This document shows, piece after piece, positions 28,815-37,812 of a stretch of DNA of 64,000 nt. Source of the stretch: Shewanella seohaensis (lineage in GTDB: Bacteria; Pseudomonadota; Gammaproteobacteria; Enterobacterales; Shewanellaceae). Within the stretch, counting starts at the first letter, position 1. Every line of letters starts with the position of its first letter. Below the pieces are notes generated by a model that was given only the letters and a program-made list of their open reading frames with translations, searched no databases and was not told the DNA's origin. Where the stretch lies: positions 124,001 to 188,000 of the forward strand of contig NZ_CP104900.1 of the NCBI RefSeq assembly GCF_025449215.1, in the 5' to 3' direction. The translations under genes were made by a program, and so were the position numbers.

Positions 28815-29711
28815 ATGCAAGTTAATCAAGATGATAGAATTACACCTCAAGAAACCTCTTCAAGCAGTAATCGCTTTGCTTTGATTGCGATTGTGCTCGT
28901 CGTGCTGCTCTCTGCAGGAGGTTATTATTACTACACTAAAGATGACTCACCCAAGCTCATCCCCAATGCGCCGATAGTGCTGCCTGAGCCGCCTTCATCT
29001 GAACCTATGACGCTCGAGACAAGCACAGAGCCTGAAACTGCGCCGGTGGAAAATGAAGCACCAGCGGTGACCACGCCGGAAACCGAAACCACAGTCACGC
29101 CAACCGAGCCTGCGATGCCTGAAGAAGTCGTCCCTAGCCTGCCCGAGAGCGATGCCTTTGTGCATCAAAAAGCGCTAGCGATCATCAATAACAACGTGGT
29201 CGGTTCCTCTTTAGTGAACCAAGATTTGGCCCGTCAGTTTGTGGTGTTTGTGGACAACTTGGCCCAAGGCGATCTCGCCCGCAAAGTCAGCCCAGTCAAA
29301 GGCCCAGAAAAGCTGTTCACTGTGTCTGAAATCACTAGCAAAGTGTATTTAAATCCAGAGAGTTACCACAGATACGATGCCTACGCGACTGTACTTGCCA
29401 GCATGGATGAAGCAAGCTTAATGCACACTTACAAACAGCTCACACCGCTGTTTGATGAGGCCTTTGCCGAGTTAGGTTACAGTAACGCCAAGTTCAATGA
29501 CAGAATGCTGCAAGCCATTAAGATCATGCTCGCCGCCCCTATCATCGAAGAGCCTATCGAGCTGAGTTCAATCAGCGTGAACTACCGCTTTGTGGATCCT
29601 AATTTAGAGGCCTTGCCGAGCGCGCAAAAACTGATGATCCGCATGGGGCCTGAAAACACCCGTAAAGTCAAAGCGGCGCTGCGTAAATTGGAAAACCAAC
29701 TCGCCCAATAA
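28815..29711 (+). CDS. DUF3014 family membrane-anchored protein
   Basis: 298 aa. It has a short cytoplasmic N-terminus, one helix (FALIAIVLVVLLSAGGYYYY, about residues 21-40), a Pro/Glu/Thr-rich linker (about 45-110) and a globular periplasmic domain (about 115-295) with FVVFVDNLAQGDLARKVSPVKGP and SYHRYDAYATVLASMD, matching the DUF3014 pattern. Function unknown. AAGGATG provides the ribosome-binding site. Monocistronic, ending at a strong terminator before the aryl-polyene operon. Confidence 0.82.
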   Translation: MQVNQDDRITPQETSSSSNRFALIAIVLVVLLSAGGYYYYTKDDSPKLIPNAPIVLPEPPSSEPMTLETSTEPETAPVENEAPAVTTPETETTVTPTEPAMPEEVVPSLPESDAFVHQKALAIINNNVVGSSLVNQDLARQFVVFVDNLAQGDLARKVSPVKGPEKLFTVSEITSKVYLNPESYHRYDAYATVLASMDEASLMHTYKQLTPLFDEAFAELGYSNAKFNDRMLQAIKIMLAAPIIEEPIELSSISVNYRFVDPNLEALPSAQKLMIRMGPENTRKVKAALRKLENQLAQ

Positions 29712-29727
29712 TGCTCCAAGCTTGTCT

Positions 29728-29753
29728 AAAAAGGCGCCTAGTGCGCCTTTTTT
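29728..29753 (+). terminator. Rho-independent terminator after the DUF3014 gene
   Basis: Stem AAAAAGGCGC (29728-29737) / GCGCCTTTTTT (29743-29753) with loop CTAGT, 17 bases after the stop codon. Confidence 0.9.
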
Positions 29754-30070
29754 GTATCTTAAAAATACTACCTATAGACTTGTTCAACTCAGGTTCAGTC
29801 CAAGGTTTTATCCTCTATCCTCCCAATACCTCAGCTGCAACGAATGTTACTCTTGGGTGATAAATTCGAACTTGATTGCATTTTGTTAACCATCACAATG
29901 CAAATGGCTTCATTAAAACTAAGGACTTAGTGTAGAATAAGCCACTCAATAAACGGGGGAATTGTGCTCGTCAATCCAGCGAGAAAATAGCGATAAGCCA
30001 ATCAATTCATTAAAATTTTCGCTTAGTTAGGGATAACTAAGACAGCTGTAAATAGTGTCGAGGCAAAGTA
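29754..30070 (+). promoter_or_regulatory. Upstream region of the aryl-polyene operon, with an 8-bp hairpin
   Basis: This 317-base gap must hold the promoter of the long operon. A TAGAAT box (29933-29938) is a possible -10. A perfect inverted repeat CTTAGTTA (30022-30029) / TAACTAAG (30034-30041) around GGGA lies 30 bases before the first start codon. It could be an operator or a 5' UTR hairpin. No coding frame seen. Confidence 0.45.
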
Positions 30071-30806
30071 GTGCAACTCAGATTCAGCATCCTTTCTTGG
30101 GGCGCATGGGCGCCAAAGTATCCACAGCGTGATGACTGGCAAACTTGGTGCAAGCACTCGGCTGACACAAGCAAAGAAAATGACCTCGAGGGGATTTCCC
30201 TGCACTTTCCCAAGTTCCCGCCATGCAGCGCAGACGTTTTAGCCGTTTAACCAAGATGATGCTGGATGTCAGCTTCCAATGTGAGGCCGCGCCTAACTGT
30301 CGCTCGATATTTGCTTCTCGCCACGGCGAGCTGCACCGCACCATTGGCCTGCTCGAAGATATTATTGAAAAACAACCGCTTTCCCCTTAGGTTTTAGTCA
30401 GTCGGTGCATAACACTGGCAGTGGTATTTTTGGCATTTTAACCAATAACACCGCCCCTTCGACCTCGATTGCCGCGGGCACAGAAACCCTTTCCCAAGCC
30501 ATGGTAGAAGCGTTCGCCCAGCTGCACCAATCGCCTGAGCCACTGTTGTTGGTGTTTGGCGACGATCCCGTCCCGCCAGTCTATGATGAATTTACCCAAG
30601 AGTTTGAGTTGCCCTTAGCCCTAGGATTGACCCTAGCGCCCGCAGATGAGAGTGCAACCGTCACCCTCACCCTAAGCCAACTGACAGCCGAGCAGCAACA
30701 AAACGCCACGCCGCTATCCTATGGCATGTTGATTCATGCGCTGGCAACCTCACAGAATATTGACGGCTGCTTGTCACACTGGCACTGGAGCCTAACGCAT
30801 GCCTAA
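30071..30806 (+). pseudogene. APE beta-ketoacyl-synthase-like chain-length factor (ApeC type), frame interrupted twice
   Basis: First gene of the aryl-polyene operon. A short KS-like protein (ketoacyl-synt_2 N-terminal domain), thought to pair with a true ketosynthase as chain-length factor. From GTG 30071 (GAGG upstream) three frames join by adding one C at 30217-30222 and one at the CCCC run 30383-30386. The result is 245 aa starting VQLRFSILSWGAWAPKYP, with MQRRRFSRLTKMMLDVSF and SVHNTGSGIFGILTNNTAPSTSIAAG. The nucleophile position reads Ser-Thr-Ser with no cysteine, as expected of a non-catalytic partner. Two breaks in 740 bases make this the worst-affected gene. Its stop overlaps the next start. 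Confidence 0.8.
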
Positions 30807-31647
30807 TCCAGTGCCACACAATGCCGAATTTAATGTCGCTTATACGCTGCCCGAAAAACGCCGCGCGGGAATCAACTATATTCCCCGTTGGTTCGGCGGC
30901 GTCAGTTGCTACATCGCCTTTGGTCTCGGTGGACTGTTAAGCTCGTTAACCATATTGCCGTTACTGCGTTTTTGGCCGGGCACGCCCGAGGCGCGGATTA
31001 TCCGCGTGCAAAAAGCCGTGCACACTATGTTTAAAGGCTTTGTGGCCATGTTGACTTGGGCGGGAGTTATCCGAGTCAGCACCCATAATGCCGAGCTGCT
31101 GCGAAATGCCAAGGGCGTGATAGTGATTGCCAATCACCCGAGTCTGGTCGATGTGGTGGTTTTAATCAGCTTGATGCCCAATGCGGGCTGTATCGTTAAA
31201 CAGGGCCTGTGGCGCAATCCCTTCTTACGTGGCGTCGTCTCCTGCGCGGGATATATCCCCAATCGCGGCGCCGAACTCATGCTCGAAGATTGCCGCGAAG
31301 TCCTCGCCCGCGGCACGAATCTGATTATCTTTCCCGAAGGCACACGCACAGTATTTGGTGCAAGCATTAACGAATTTGCCCGCGGTGCTGCCAATATTGC
31401 TATTCGCACCCAAGCCGATATTTTACCTGTGGTTTTGCGCACTAATGTGCGTGGTTTGACAAAGGAACAACCTTGGTATGAGATCCCAAGGCAAACCATG
31501 GGAATGGCCGTCGAAATCGGCAACACAATTTCTCACCAAGGCTACCAAGCCCCTTTGGGTGAGCATGCGAAAATGGCTCGGCAATTAACCCGAGACCTTG
31601 AACAATACTATCAACAACAACTCGAAAATAATTATGACTTTACATAA
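30799..31647 (+). CDS. APE cluster lysophospholipid-type acyltransferase (PlsC family)
   Basis: 282-aa acyltransferase with the PlsC motifs H113-P-S-L-V-D118 (HX4D) and FPEGTR at 178-183, plus N-terminal hydrophobic segments (about residues 32-56 and 78-92) that anchor it to the inner membrane. In APE clusters such an enzyme is thought to transfer an acyl or polyene chain during assembly of the membrane-bound pigment lipid. It overlaps the preceding gene and the following ACP gene, indicating tight co-translation. Confidence 0.87.
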   Translation: MPNPVPHNAEFNVAYTLPEKRRAGINYIPRWFGGVSCYIAFGLGGLLSSLTILPLLRFWPGTPEARIIRVQKAVHTMFKGFVAMLTWAGVIRVSTHNAELLRNAKGVIVIANHPSLVDVVVLISLMPNAGCIVKQGLWRNPFLRGVVSCAGYIPNRGAELMLEDCREVLARGTNLIIFPEGTRTVFGASINEFARGAANIAIRTQADILPVVLRTNVRGLTKEQPWYEIPRQTMGMAVEIGNTISHQGYQAPLGEHAKMARQLTRDLEQYYQQQLENNYDFT

Positions 31648-31887
31648 CGAAATTAAACAGTTGATCATCGACTGCCTCGACTTAGAAGACGTCAGTATTG
31701 ATGATATCGATACAGATGCACCGCTATTTGGTGAGGGACTTGGACTCGACTCAATCGACGCGCTCGAGCTGGGTTTAGCCATCAAGAAAAATTTGATGTA
31801 AAAATCGAAGCCAACTCGGATAGCACTAAGGCGCATTTTTACAGCGTCGCCAGCCTAGCTAACTTCATCGAATCACAACGTCCGTAG
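31634..31887 (+). pseudogene. APE acyl carrier protein 1, frame interrupted once
   Basis: Carrier protein of 84 aa once repaired. The phosphopantetheine serine is S40 in GLDSIDALEL. The frame as given ends at 31801, right after AIKKN. One extra A in the AAAAA run 31787-31791 reads on as FDVKIEANSDSTKAHFYSVASLANFIESQRP to the TAG at 31885, which is the normal third and fourth helix of an ACP. I use ATG 31634 because it overlaps the acyltransferase end; the upstream frame from 31598 is inside that gene. Partner of ACP 2 directly downstream. Confidence 0.87.
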
Positions 31888-31896
31888 GAGAGGAAG

Positions 31897-32145
31897 ATGC
31901 AAAACCGCGAACAAATCCTCGCTATGTTGACCACGATTTTGGTGGATGAGTTTGAAATCGATGCCGATGCGATTACGCCAGAGGCGAATCTCTATCAAGA
32001 GTTAGATCTCGATAGCATCGATGCCGTCGACTTAGTAATTAAGCTACAGCAACTCACGGGCAAAAAAATTCAGCCCGACGAGTTTAAATCTGTGCGCACA
32101 GTCAACGATGTCGTTAACGCCATCGAAGGCCTAGTTAAAGACTAA
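31897..32145 (+). CDS. APE acyl carrier protein 2
   Basis: 82-aa carrier protein with serine S40 in the motif DLDSIDAVDL. AGGAGAGGAAG just upstream of the ATG is a strong ribosome-binding site. Two different ACPs are the normal state in aryl-polyene clusters: one for the aryl starter/polyene chain and one for the other acyl chain is a current idea; which is which cannot be told here. Its stop overlaps the start of the next gene. Confidence 0.92.
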   Translation: MQNREQILAMLTTILVDEFEIDADAITPEANLYQELDLDSIDAVDLVIKLQQLTGKKIQPDEFKSVRTVNDVVNAIEGLVKD

Positions 32146-32693
32146 TGCGTGTCCTGCTACAAGTACTAACCGCACTCGCGCTGATTGCTTATCCAGTCGC
32201 CGTGTATTTAGGACTGAATTATCTGCCAGCAGGCACAATAGCCCTAGTGCTATGCCTCTTGTTGGTAGTGCGTTTAATGCTGCAAAAGCAAAAGGTTAAA
32301 ACCTTAGTTTTGCCTTTGCTTGTGGGGATTGCGCTCACAGCGGGCAGTTTTGTCGCCAAACGCAGCGACTGGCTCTTGTATTACCCCGTGGTGATAAACC
32401 TCACCATGTTAGCCCTGTTTAGCTACTCGCTATACCAAGGCCCGAGCATGATTGAACGGCTCGCACGGCTCAAAGAGCCCGACTTGCCGGATGAAGCCAT
32501 AGGTTATCTTAAAAAAGTCACCCTACTTTGGTGTGGCTTATTTATCCTAAACGGCACTGTGGCGGCCTATACCGCCGCGTTTACCAGCCTAGCAACTTGG
32601 ACCTTGTATAACGGTTTGATTGCATACGTACTCATGGGACTGCTCCTCGGTGGGGAATGGTTATATCGCAGCTTTTGGTTGAAGAAGACATGA
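32145..32693 (+). CDS. APE cluster inner-membrane protein (COG4648-like)
   Basis: 182-aa protein with about five hydrophobic helices (first VLTALALIAYPVAVYLGL; later WLLYYPVVINLTMLALFSYSLY and VTLLWCGLFILNGTVAAYTAAF). The conserved segment GPSMIERLARLKEPDLP is typical of the membrane protein found in this place in aryl-polyene operons. Role unknown; perhaps scaffolding or transport. Overlaps ACP 2 by one base at its start and the ligase gene by four at its end. Confidence 0.82.
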   Translation: MRVLLQVLTALALIAYPVAVYLGLNYLPAGTIALVLCLLLVVRLMLQKQKVKTLVLPLLVGIALTAGSFVAKRSDWLLYYPVVINLTMLALFSYSLYQGPSMIERLARLKEPDLPDEAIGYLKKVTLLWCGLFILNGTVAAYTAAFTSLATWTLYNGLIAYVLMGLLLGGEWLYRSFWLKKT

Positions 32694-34054
32694 CACAACT
32701 ACTCAAAAACTGGTTAACCCAAGGGCCATTCGCCCAACAACTGATCAGCTTTAATCACCATGACATAGTCACAGGTGCCCTGTTTACCAATCAGGTTGCG
32801 CATTTCTACGAGCAGCTGCGCCAAGCGCCTGAACAAAAATGGTTACTGGCGAGTGATACCAGCGATCTGTTTGCCGTGGGTTTATGTGCCGCACTCTTGG
32901 CGGGCAAGGAAATTATTCTGCCGCCCAACACCCAAACCGGCACCCTGAGTGAACTGACCCATCAGTTTGAAGGCATATTGTCAGACAAGCCCCTGTGCGA
33001 GAGTCACGCCTTTATCCTGCTGAATAAAGAGCTGAGTCTGCCCACCAAACCTTGGCCAGAGAGCGACAACTTTGGTGAACTAGTGCTCTTTACCTCGGGC
33101 AGCAGTGGCGAGCCCAAGGCGATTCGCAAGAGCCTAAGGCAGCTCGATGCCGAAGTGACAGTGCTCGAGCACACCTTCGCCGAGCATTTACCCCATTGCA
33201 GTGTGGTCTCGACCGTTTCCCATCAGCATATCTACGGCTTGTTGTTTAAGATCCTCTGGCCATTAGCCGCCAGTCGCCCTTTTTTAAGCGAGCAGATCGA
33301 ATACCCAGAAACCTTAAGCTACTACACCGCACTGTTGCCGAATTTGTGCCTCATCAGTAGCCCAGCGCAATTATCCCGTTTGCCTAAGGCACTAGAGCAC
33401 GAACGCCAACTGCGATCACCTAGCTTAGTCTTCAGCTCCGGCGGGCCGTTAAGTTTCACCGCCGCCCAAGGGGTTGCCCAGTGCTATGGCCATTTACCCA
33501 TAGAGATATTCGGCAGCACCGAAACTGGCGGTATCGCCTATCGTCGCCAACACGAGGCCGACGAACCATGGCAAGTGTTTGAACAAATTACCATAGACCA
33601 AGATGCTGACGATGGCGCCCTGCTGCTGAAGTCACCCTACTTGGCCGACGATCAATGGTTACGTTGCGAAGATAAAATCGAGCCGACGGCCAATGGCCAA
33701 TTCAGGCTCAAGGGAAGACTCGATCGCATCGTTAAGATTGAAGAAAAACGTCTTTCACTGGCGCAAATGGAGACCTTGCTCTGTAGCCACGCCTATGTCG
33801 AGCAGGCTGCCTTGGTCGTATTGCCCCAGTTTAAATCCCAGTTAGGGGCGGTGATCACCCTGTCGCCATTAGGCAGAAGTGTGCACCAAGAGCAGGGCAA
33901 ACTCAGTATCAACAACGCGTTAAAAGCGCATCTACTGACTCAGTTCGAGCGCGTGACTTTACCACGCCGCTGGCGTTACCCCGAAACCTTACCGTTAAAC
34001 ACTCAGGGCAAGCGCGTCGTCGCCCAGCTAGTTGAGTTATTTGACCATGATTAA
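32690..34054 (+). CDS. APE AMP-dependent ligase / acyl-ACP synthetase
   Basis: 454-aa adenylating enzyme, probably activating the aromatic acid starter and loading it on an ACP. The AMP-binding P-loop LVLFTSGSSGEPKAI is near residues 131-145, and IFGSTETGGIAYRR is the A5 motif. LKGRLDRIVKIEEKRLS is the C-terminal hinge region, and the C-terminal lysine region PLNTQGKR is present. The start is ATG 32690, overlapping the previous stop (ATGA); the open frame from 32657 is inside the previous gene. Substrate (4-hydroxycinnamate/4-hydroxybenzoate type) is inference from context. Confidence 0.88.
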   Translation: MTQLLKNWLTQGPFAQQLISFNHHDIVTGALFTNQVAHFYEQLRQAPEQKWLLASDTSDLFAVGLCAALLAGKEIILPPNTQTGTLSELTHQFEGILSDKPLCESHAFILLNKELSLPTKPWPESDNFGELVLFTSGSSGEPKAIRKSLRQLDAEVTVLEHTFAEHLPHCSVVSTVSHQHIYGLLFKILWPLAASRPFLSEQIEYPETLSYYTALLPNLCLISSPAQLSRLPKALEHERQLRSPSLVFSSGGPLSFTAAQGVAQCYGHLPIEIFGSTETGGIAYRRQHEADEPWQVFEQITIDQDADDGALLLKSPYLADDQWLRCEDKIEPTANGQFRLKGRLDRIVKIEEKRLSLAQMETLLCSHAYVEQAALVVLPQFKSQLGAVITLSPLGRSVHQEQGKLSINNALKAHLLTQFERVTLPRRWRYPETLPLNTQGKRVVAQLVELFDHD

Positions 34055-34421
34055 GTCGAGTTTACCGCCGATCCTCGCATCAGAGATCGGCCCAGAGAGT
34101 ATTGAACTGCGTCTCTTTGTCGCCGCCGATCTCGAATATTTTAACGGCCATTTTCCCGAGCAAGCCGTGCTCCCTGGCGTGACCCAACTCGATTGGGCCG
34201 TGCGCTTAGGTTGCGAGCATTTTGGTTACAACGCTGCGGTCGCCAATTTAGAAGTGCTAAAGTTTCAGCAGCTTATTCTGCCTGGGCAGGAAGTCACCTT
34301 AGCGATTAGTCATAATGCCGCCAAAGAGAAGTTAACCTTTGCCTACAGCGATGGCGACCACCGCTATGCCTCCGGGCGTATCAGCTTTGCTAGTCAGCAA
34401 GATGATGGAGCATCCCTGTGA
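34047..34421 (+). CDS. APE 3-hydroxyacyl-ACP dehydratase (ApeI type, hotdog)
   Basis: 124-aa hotdog-fold protein. The FabA/FabZ-like catalytic histidine is H35 in YFNGHFPEQAVLPGVTQLDWA. It should dehydrate the hydroxyacyl chain to build the conjugated double bonds, probably with the second hotdog protein encoded at 44957. The start ATG 34047 overlaps the ligase stop. The next gene begins 4 bases before its own stop. Confidence 0.88.
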   Translation: MIKSSLPPILASEIGPESIELRLFVAADLEYFNGHFPEQAVLPGVTQLDWAVRLGCEHFGYNAAVANLEVLKFQQLILPGQEVTLAISHNAAKEKLTFAYSDGDHRYASGRISFASQQDDGASL

Positions 34422-36250
34422 GCGACGGTATGAGCGACACAATGCTAGTCCCGCCGAGTGATTTAATGGGCACTTCGCCAATCAAGTTAGCGCTGGTGAT
34501 CCCCAATTACAATCATAGCGCCGCGATCGCCCAGACCTTAGTCGAGCTCGCCGCCCTCAATCTGCCCTGCTATTTGATAGACGATGGCAGCAACGATGAG
34601 ACCCGCTATCTGCTGCAATCCTTGGCTGAGCAACACGACTGGGTGACCCTGCTGCAACACCCCTACAACCGCGGTAAAGGTGCGGCTGTGATGACAGGGC
34701 TTCGCCGCGCCTATCGCGATGGCTTTACCCATGTGCTACAGGTCGATGCCGATGGCCAGCATAATTTGAGCGATATCCCCGCCATGCTCGCCAAGGCGCA
34801 GGCCAAGCCGGATGCGCTGATCTCGGGCAAGCCCGAGTACGACGAGTCCGTCCCCAAGGGGCGACTCTATGGCCGTTACCTCACCCACTTTTGGGTATGG
34901 GTCGAAACCTTAAGCTTTGATATTCAAGATTCGATGTGCGGATTTAGGGTATATCCCTTGGCTGCCACCGAGCGGCTATTGAGCCAGCACGCCCTCACGG
35001 AGCGGATGGATTTTGATATCGAAATCCTCGTCAAACTCTACTGGCAAGGGGTGGAGATCCTGTTTCACCCCACTAAAGTCATTTATCCCGAAAACGGCGT
35101 CAGCCACTTTCAAGGTGTGGCCGATAATGTGCGCATCACTAAGCTGCATACCCGATTATTTTTCGGCATGTTAAAACGCCTGCCACAACTGCTGCGCCGT
35201 AAACAGAAGGCTCAATCACCCCAAAACGATAAGGCCTCAACCCATTGGTCGGGGATGAAGGAGCGCGGCAGTTATTGGGGCATAAAACTGTTGGTCGAAA
35301 GCTACCGTTTCGGCGGCCATTGGCTGTGCCGCGCCATTATGTATCCGGTGATTTGTTATTTCTTCTTGACGGGCAAAGTCAGCCGTGAGGCCTCGTTGGA
35401 TTTTCTGCGCCGTGCGCAACGCCTCGAGCCGCAACATCCCCAATTGAATCAGCCCATTGGCTGGCGCGATAGCCTGAACCACTTTCTCGCCTTTGGTAAT
35501 GCCGCGCTCGATAGAATCGATGCCTGGTGCGACCGCATTCAATTAAGCCAAGTGGATTTTCCCGATCGCCAAGTGCTGGCTGATCAACTAGAAAGCGGCA
35601 AAGGCGCGGTGTTATTGGTTTCTCACTTGGGCAATCTCGAACTGTGCCGCGCGATTTCAATCCACCAGCGTAAGGTCAAAGTGAATGTCATGGTGTTAAC
35701 TAGCCATGCCGAAAACTTTAATAATGTACTCAAGCAATTAAACCCCGATAGCACGCTGAATTTGATCCAAGTAACCGAGCTTAATCCCGCCACCTCTATG
35801 CTGCTGCAGCAAAAGATTGAAGACGGTGAGTTAGTGGTGATTGCAGGCGATAGAACCTCATCCCACTCCCAAGGACGCGTGGTATACGCGCCATTTATGG
35901 GTGAAGAGGCAGCCTTCCCGCAGGGGCCATTTATTCTAGCCGGCCTCTTGGATTGCCCTGTGTATCTGATGTTCTGCCTGCGCGAACAAGGGCGATATCG
36001 CGTGCATTTAGAGCACTTTAGCAACAGCCTCAAAGGGCCACGTGCAGGGCGAATGGAAAGACTACAACAGGCGGTGCATAACTACAGCGAGCGCCTAGAA
36101 CACTACGCAAGGCGTGAGCCTTTGCAGTGGTTTAACTTTTTTGATTTTTGGCGGGACGATAGCAAGGTCAACCGCGCGACACCCGCCCCACAAACGACAG
36201 CAGCACTCCCGGAGCAGGAGCGCACTACAGACAGGACAGAGCATTTATGA
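34418..36250 (+). CDS. APE bifunctional glycosyltransferase (GT2) / LpxL-like acyltransferase
   Basis: 610-aa fusion. Residues about 20-245 are a GT2 family glycosyltransferase (LALVIPNYNHSAAI..., IDDGSNDETRYLL, VDADGQHNLSDIPAML). Residues about 285-590 are a LpxL/HtrB-type acyltransferase with SHLGNLELCRA (an HX-E type motif) and IAGDRTSSHSQGRVV. Such fusions are a recurrent part of aryl-polyene clusters and probably add sugar and acyl parts to the pigment lipid. The start GTG 34418 overlaps the previous stop; the ATG five codons later is possible. Confidence 0.88.
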   Translation: MSDGMSDTMLVPPSDLMGTSPIKLALVIPNYNHSAAIAQTLVELAALNLPCYLIDDGSNDETRYLLQSLAEQHDWVTLLQHPYNRGKGAAVMTGLRRAYRDGFTHVLQVDADGQHNLSDIPAMLAKAQAKPDALISGKPEYDESVPKGRLYGRYLTHFWVWVETLSFDIQDSMCGFRVYPLAATERLLSQHALTERMDFDIEILVKLYWQGVEILFHPTKVIYPENGVSHFQGVADNVRITKLHTRLFFGMLKRLPQLLRRKQKAQSPQNDKASTHWSGMKERGSYWGIKLLVESYRFGGHWLCRAIMYPVICYFFLTGKVSREASLDFLRRAQRLEPQHPQLNQPIGWRDSLNHFLAFGNAALDRIDAWCDRIQLSQVDFPDRQVLADQLESGKGAVLLVSHLGNLELCRAISIHQRKVKVNVMVLTSHAENFNNVLKQLNPDSTLNLIQVTELNPATSMLLQQKIEDGELVVIAGDRTSSHSQGRVVYAPFMGEEAAFPQGPFILAGLLDCPVYLMFCLREQGRYRVHLEHFSNSLKGPRAGRMERLQQAVHNYSERLEHYARREPLQWFNFFDFWRDDSKVNRATPAPQTTAALPEQERTTDRTEHL

Positions 36251-37812
36251 GCCACGCAGTTACTCACACGACAACCGCTGAGCCGCCAATCGAATTTGGT
36301 CGTCAGTTACTCACATTAGAGCAAGTCGTCGCCGTTGCTAAGGGTGCTAAAGTCAAATTCTGTGATGATGCCGATTACCAAGCGTATATCCAAAAGGGCG
36401 CCCGCTTTATCGATAGCCTGCTGCACGAAGAAGGTGTGGTTTACGGCGTTACCACCGGCTATGGCGACTCTTGCACTGTCAACGTGAGTCTCGACTTAGT
36501 CCATGAGTTGCCACTGCACTTATCCCGCTTCCATGGCTGTGGCCTCGGCGAAATCTTGAGCGTGATGCAGGCGCGCGCCGTGATGGCTTGCCGTTTAAAC
36601 TCCCTCGCGATTGGTAAATCCGGCGTGACCTACGAGCTATTAAAGCGCATCGAAACCTTGCTTAATCTCAATATAGTGCCAGTGATCCCAGAGGAAGGTT
36701 CGGTCGGCGCCAGCGGTGACTTAACGCCACTGTCTTACCTTGCCGCCGTGTTAGTTGGCGAGCGCGAAGTGATTTATAACGGCGAGCGCAGAGCCACCCA
36801 AGAGGTTTACCGCGAGCTGAACATCACGCCCCATGTGCTGCGCCCTAAGGAAGGCTTAGCCCTGATGAATGGCACGGCGGTGATGACGGCATTAGCCTGT
36901 TTAGCCTTTGATCGCGCACAATATTTAGCGCGTTTAGCCAGCCGCATTACCGCCATGGCGTCCTTAACCCTCAAAGGTAACTCGAACCATTTCGACGATA
37001 TTCTGTTTGCCGCCAAACCCCATCCGGGGCAAAACCAAATCGCGGCTTGGATTAGGGAAGATTTGAACCACCATGTTCACCCCCGCAATTCAGATCGTCT
37101 GCAGGACAGATATTCCATCCGCTGCGCGCCGCACATCATTGGCGTATTGCAGGATGCGCTGCCCTTTATGCGCCAATTTATCGAGACTGAAGTTAACAGC
37201 GCCAACGATAATCCCATAGTCGATGGTGAAGGCGAGCATATTCTCCATGGCGGCCATTTTTACGGCGGACACATTGCCTTTGCGATGGATTCCTTGAAAA
37301 ACACTGTCGCCAACATCGCCGATCTCATCGACCGCCAAATGGCATTAGTGATGGACCCTAAGTTTAACAACGGTTTACCCGCTAACCTTTCGGGTTCAAC
37401 TGGGCCACGCCGCGCCATCAACCATGGCTTTAAGGCGGTGCAAATCGGCGTATCAGCTTGGACGGCAGAGGCGCTCAAGCACACTATGCCCGCGAGCGTT
37501 TTTTCTCGCTCAACCGAATGCCATAACCAAGATAAAGTCAGCATGGGCACTATCGCCGCCCGTGACTGTATGCGCGTATTGCAACTCACAGAGCAAGTCG
37601 CCGCCGCAGCCCTGCTTGCCATGACTCAAGGCATTGATCTTCGTATTAAACAAAACGAGCTAGACGAAGCCTCGCTGACCCCTTCGCTGGCGACCACACT
37701 CGCCCAAGTGCGCGCCGATTTTGAGCCATTAGTCGAAGACAGACCGCTCGAAGCCGTGCTGCGCCAAACCGTTGCGAAAATCCAAGCGGGCGAATGGGAA
37801 GTGTGCCGATGA
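36247..37812 (+). CDS. Aromatic amino-acid ammonia-lyase (HAL/TAL/PAL family) of the APE operon
   Basis: 521-aa MIO enzyme. The Ala-Ser-Gly triad that cyclises to the MIO cofactor is at 155-157 (GSVGASGDLTPLSY), and the catalytic tyrosine is Y66 in VVYGVTTGYG. Position 91-92 is His-Leu (LPLHLSRFHGCG), the pair associated with tyrosine preference in bacterial TALs, so 4-coumarate from tyrosine is the most likely product. Histidine as substrate is less likely given the context. This would supply the aryl starter for the polyene. Overlaps the genes on both sides by 4 bases. Confidence 0.87.
   Translation: MSHAVTHTTTAEPPIEFGRQLLTLEQVVAVAKGAKVKFCDDADYQAYIQKGARFIDSLLHEEGVVYGVTTGYGDSCTVNVSLDLVHELPLHLSRFHGCGLGEILSVMQARAVMACRLNSLAIGKSGVTYELLKRIETLLNLNIVPVIPEEGSVGASGDLTPLSYLAAVLVGEREVIYNGERRATQEVYRELNITPHVLRPKEGLALMNGTAVMTALACLAFDRAQYLARLASRITAMASLTLKGNSNHFDDILFAAKPHPGQNQIAAWIREDLNHHVHPRNSDRLQDRYSIRCAPHIIGVLQDALPFMRQFIETEVNSANDNPIVDGEGEHILHGGHFYGGHIAFAMDSLKNTVANIADLIDRQMALVMDPKFNNGLPANLSGSTGPRRAINHGFKAVQIGVSAWTAEALKHTMPASVFSRSTECHNQDKVSMGTIAARDCMRVLQLTEQVAAAALLAMTQGIDLRIKQNELDEASLTPSLATTLAQVRADFEPLVEDRPLEAVLRQTVAKIQAGEWEVCR

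Noticed and set aside
30023..30344. Minus-strand ORFs opposite the start of the pigment operon
   Set aside because: They are antisense frames over the twice-interrupted KS-like gene; restoring the plus-strand frame explains the region.
34538..36033. Minus-strand ORFs of up to 136 aa opposite the glycosyltransferase/acyltransferase fusion
   Set aside because: GC-rich mirror frames of a real gene; residue content (Arg/Ser/Pro-rich) is that of antisense reading.
36247..37812. Annotating the lyase as histidine ammonia-lyase HutH
   Set aside because: It is in a pigment operon without hutU, hutI or hutG genes, and position 91-92 is His-Leu, not the Ser-His type of HutH.
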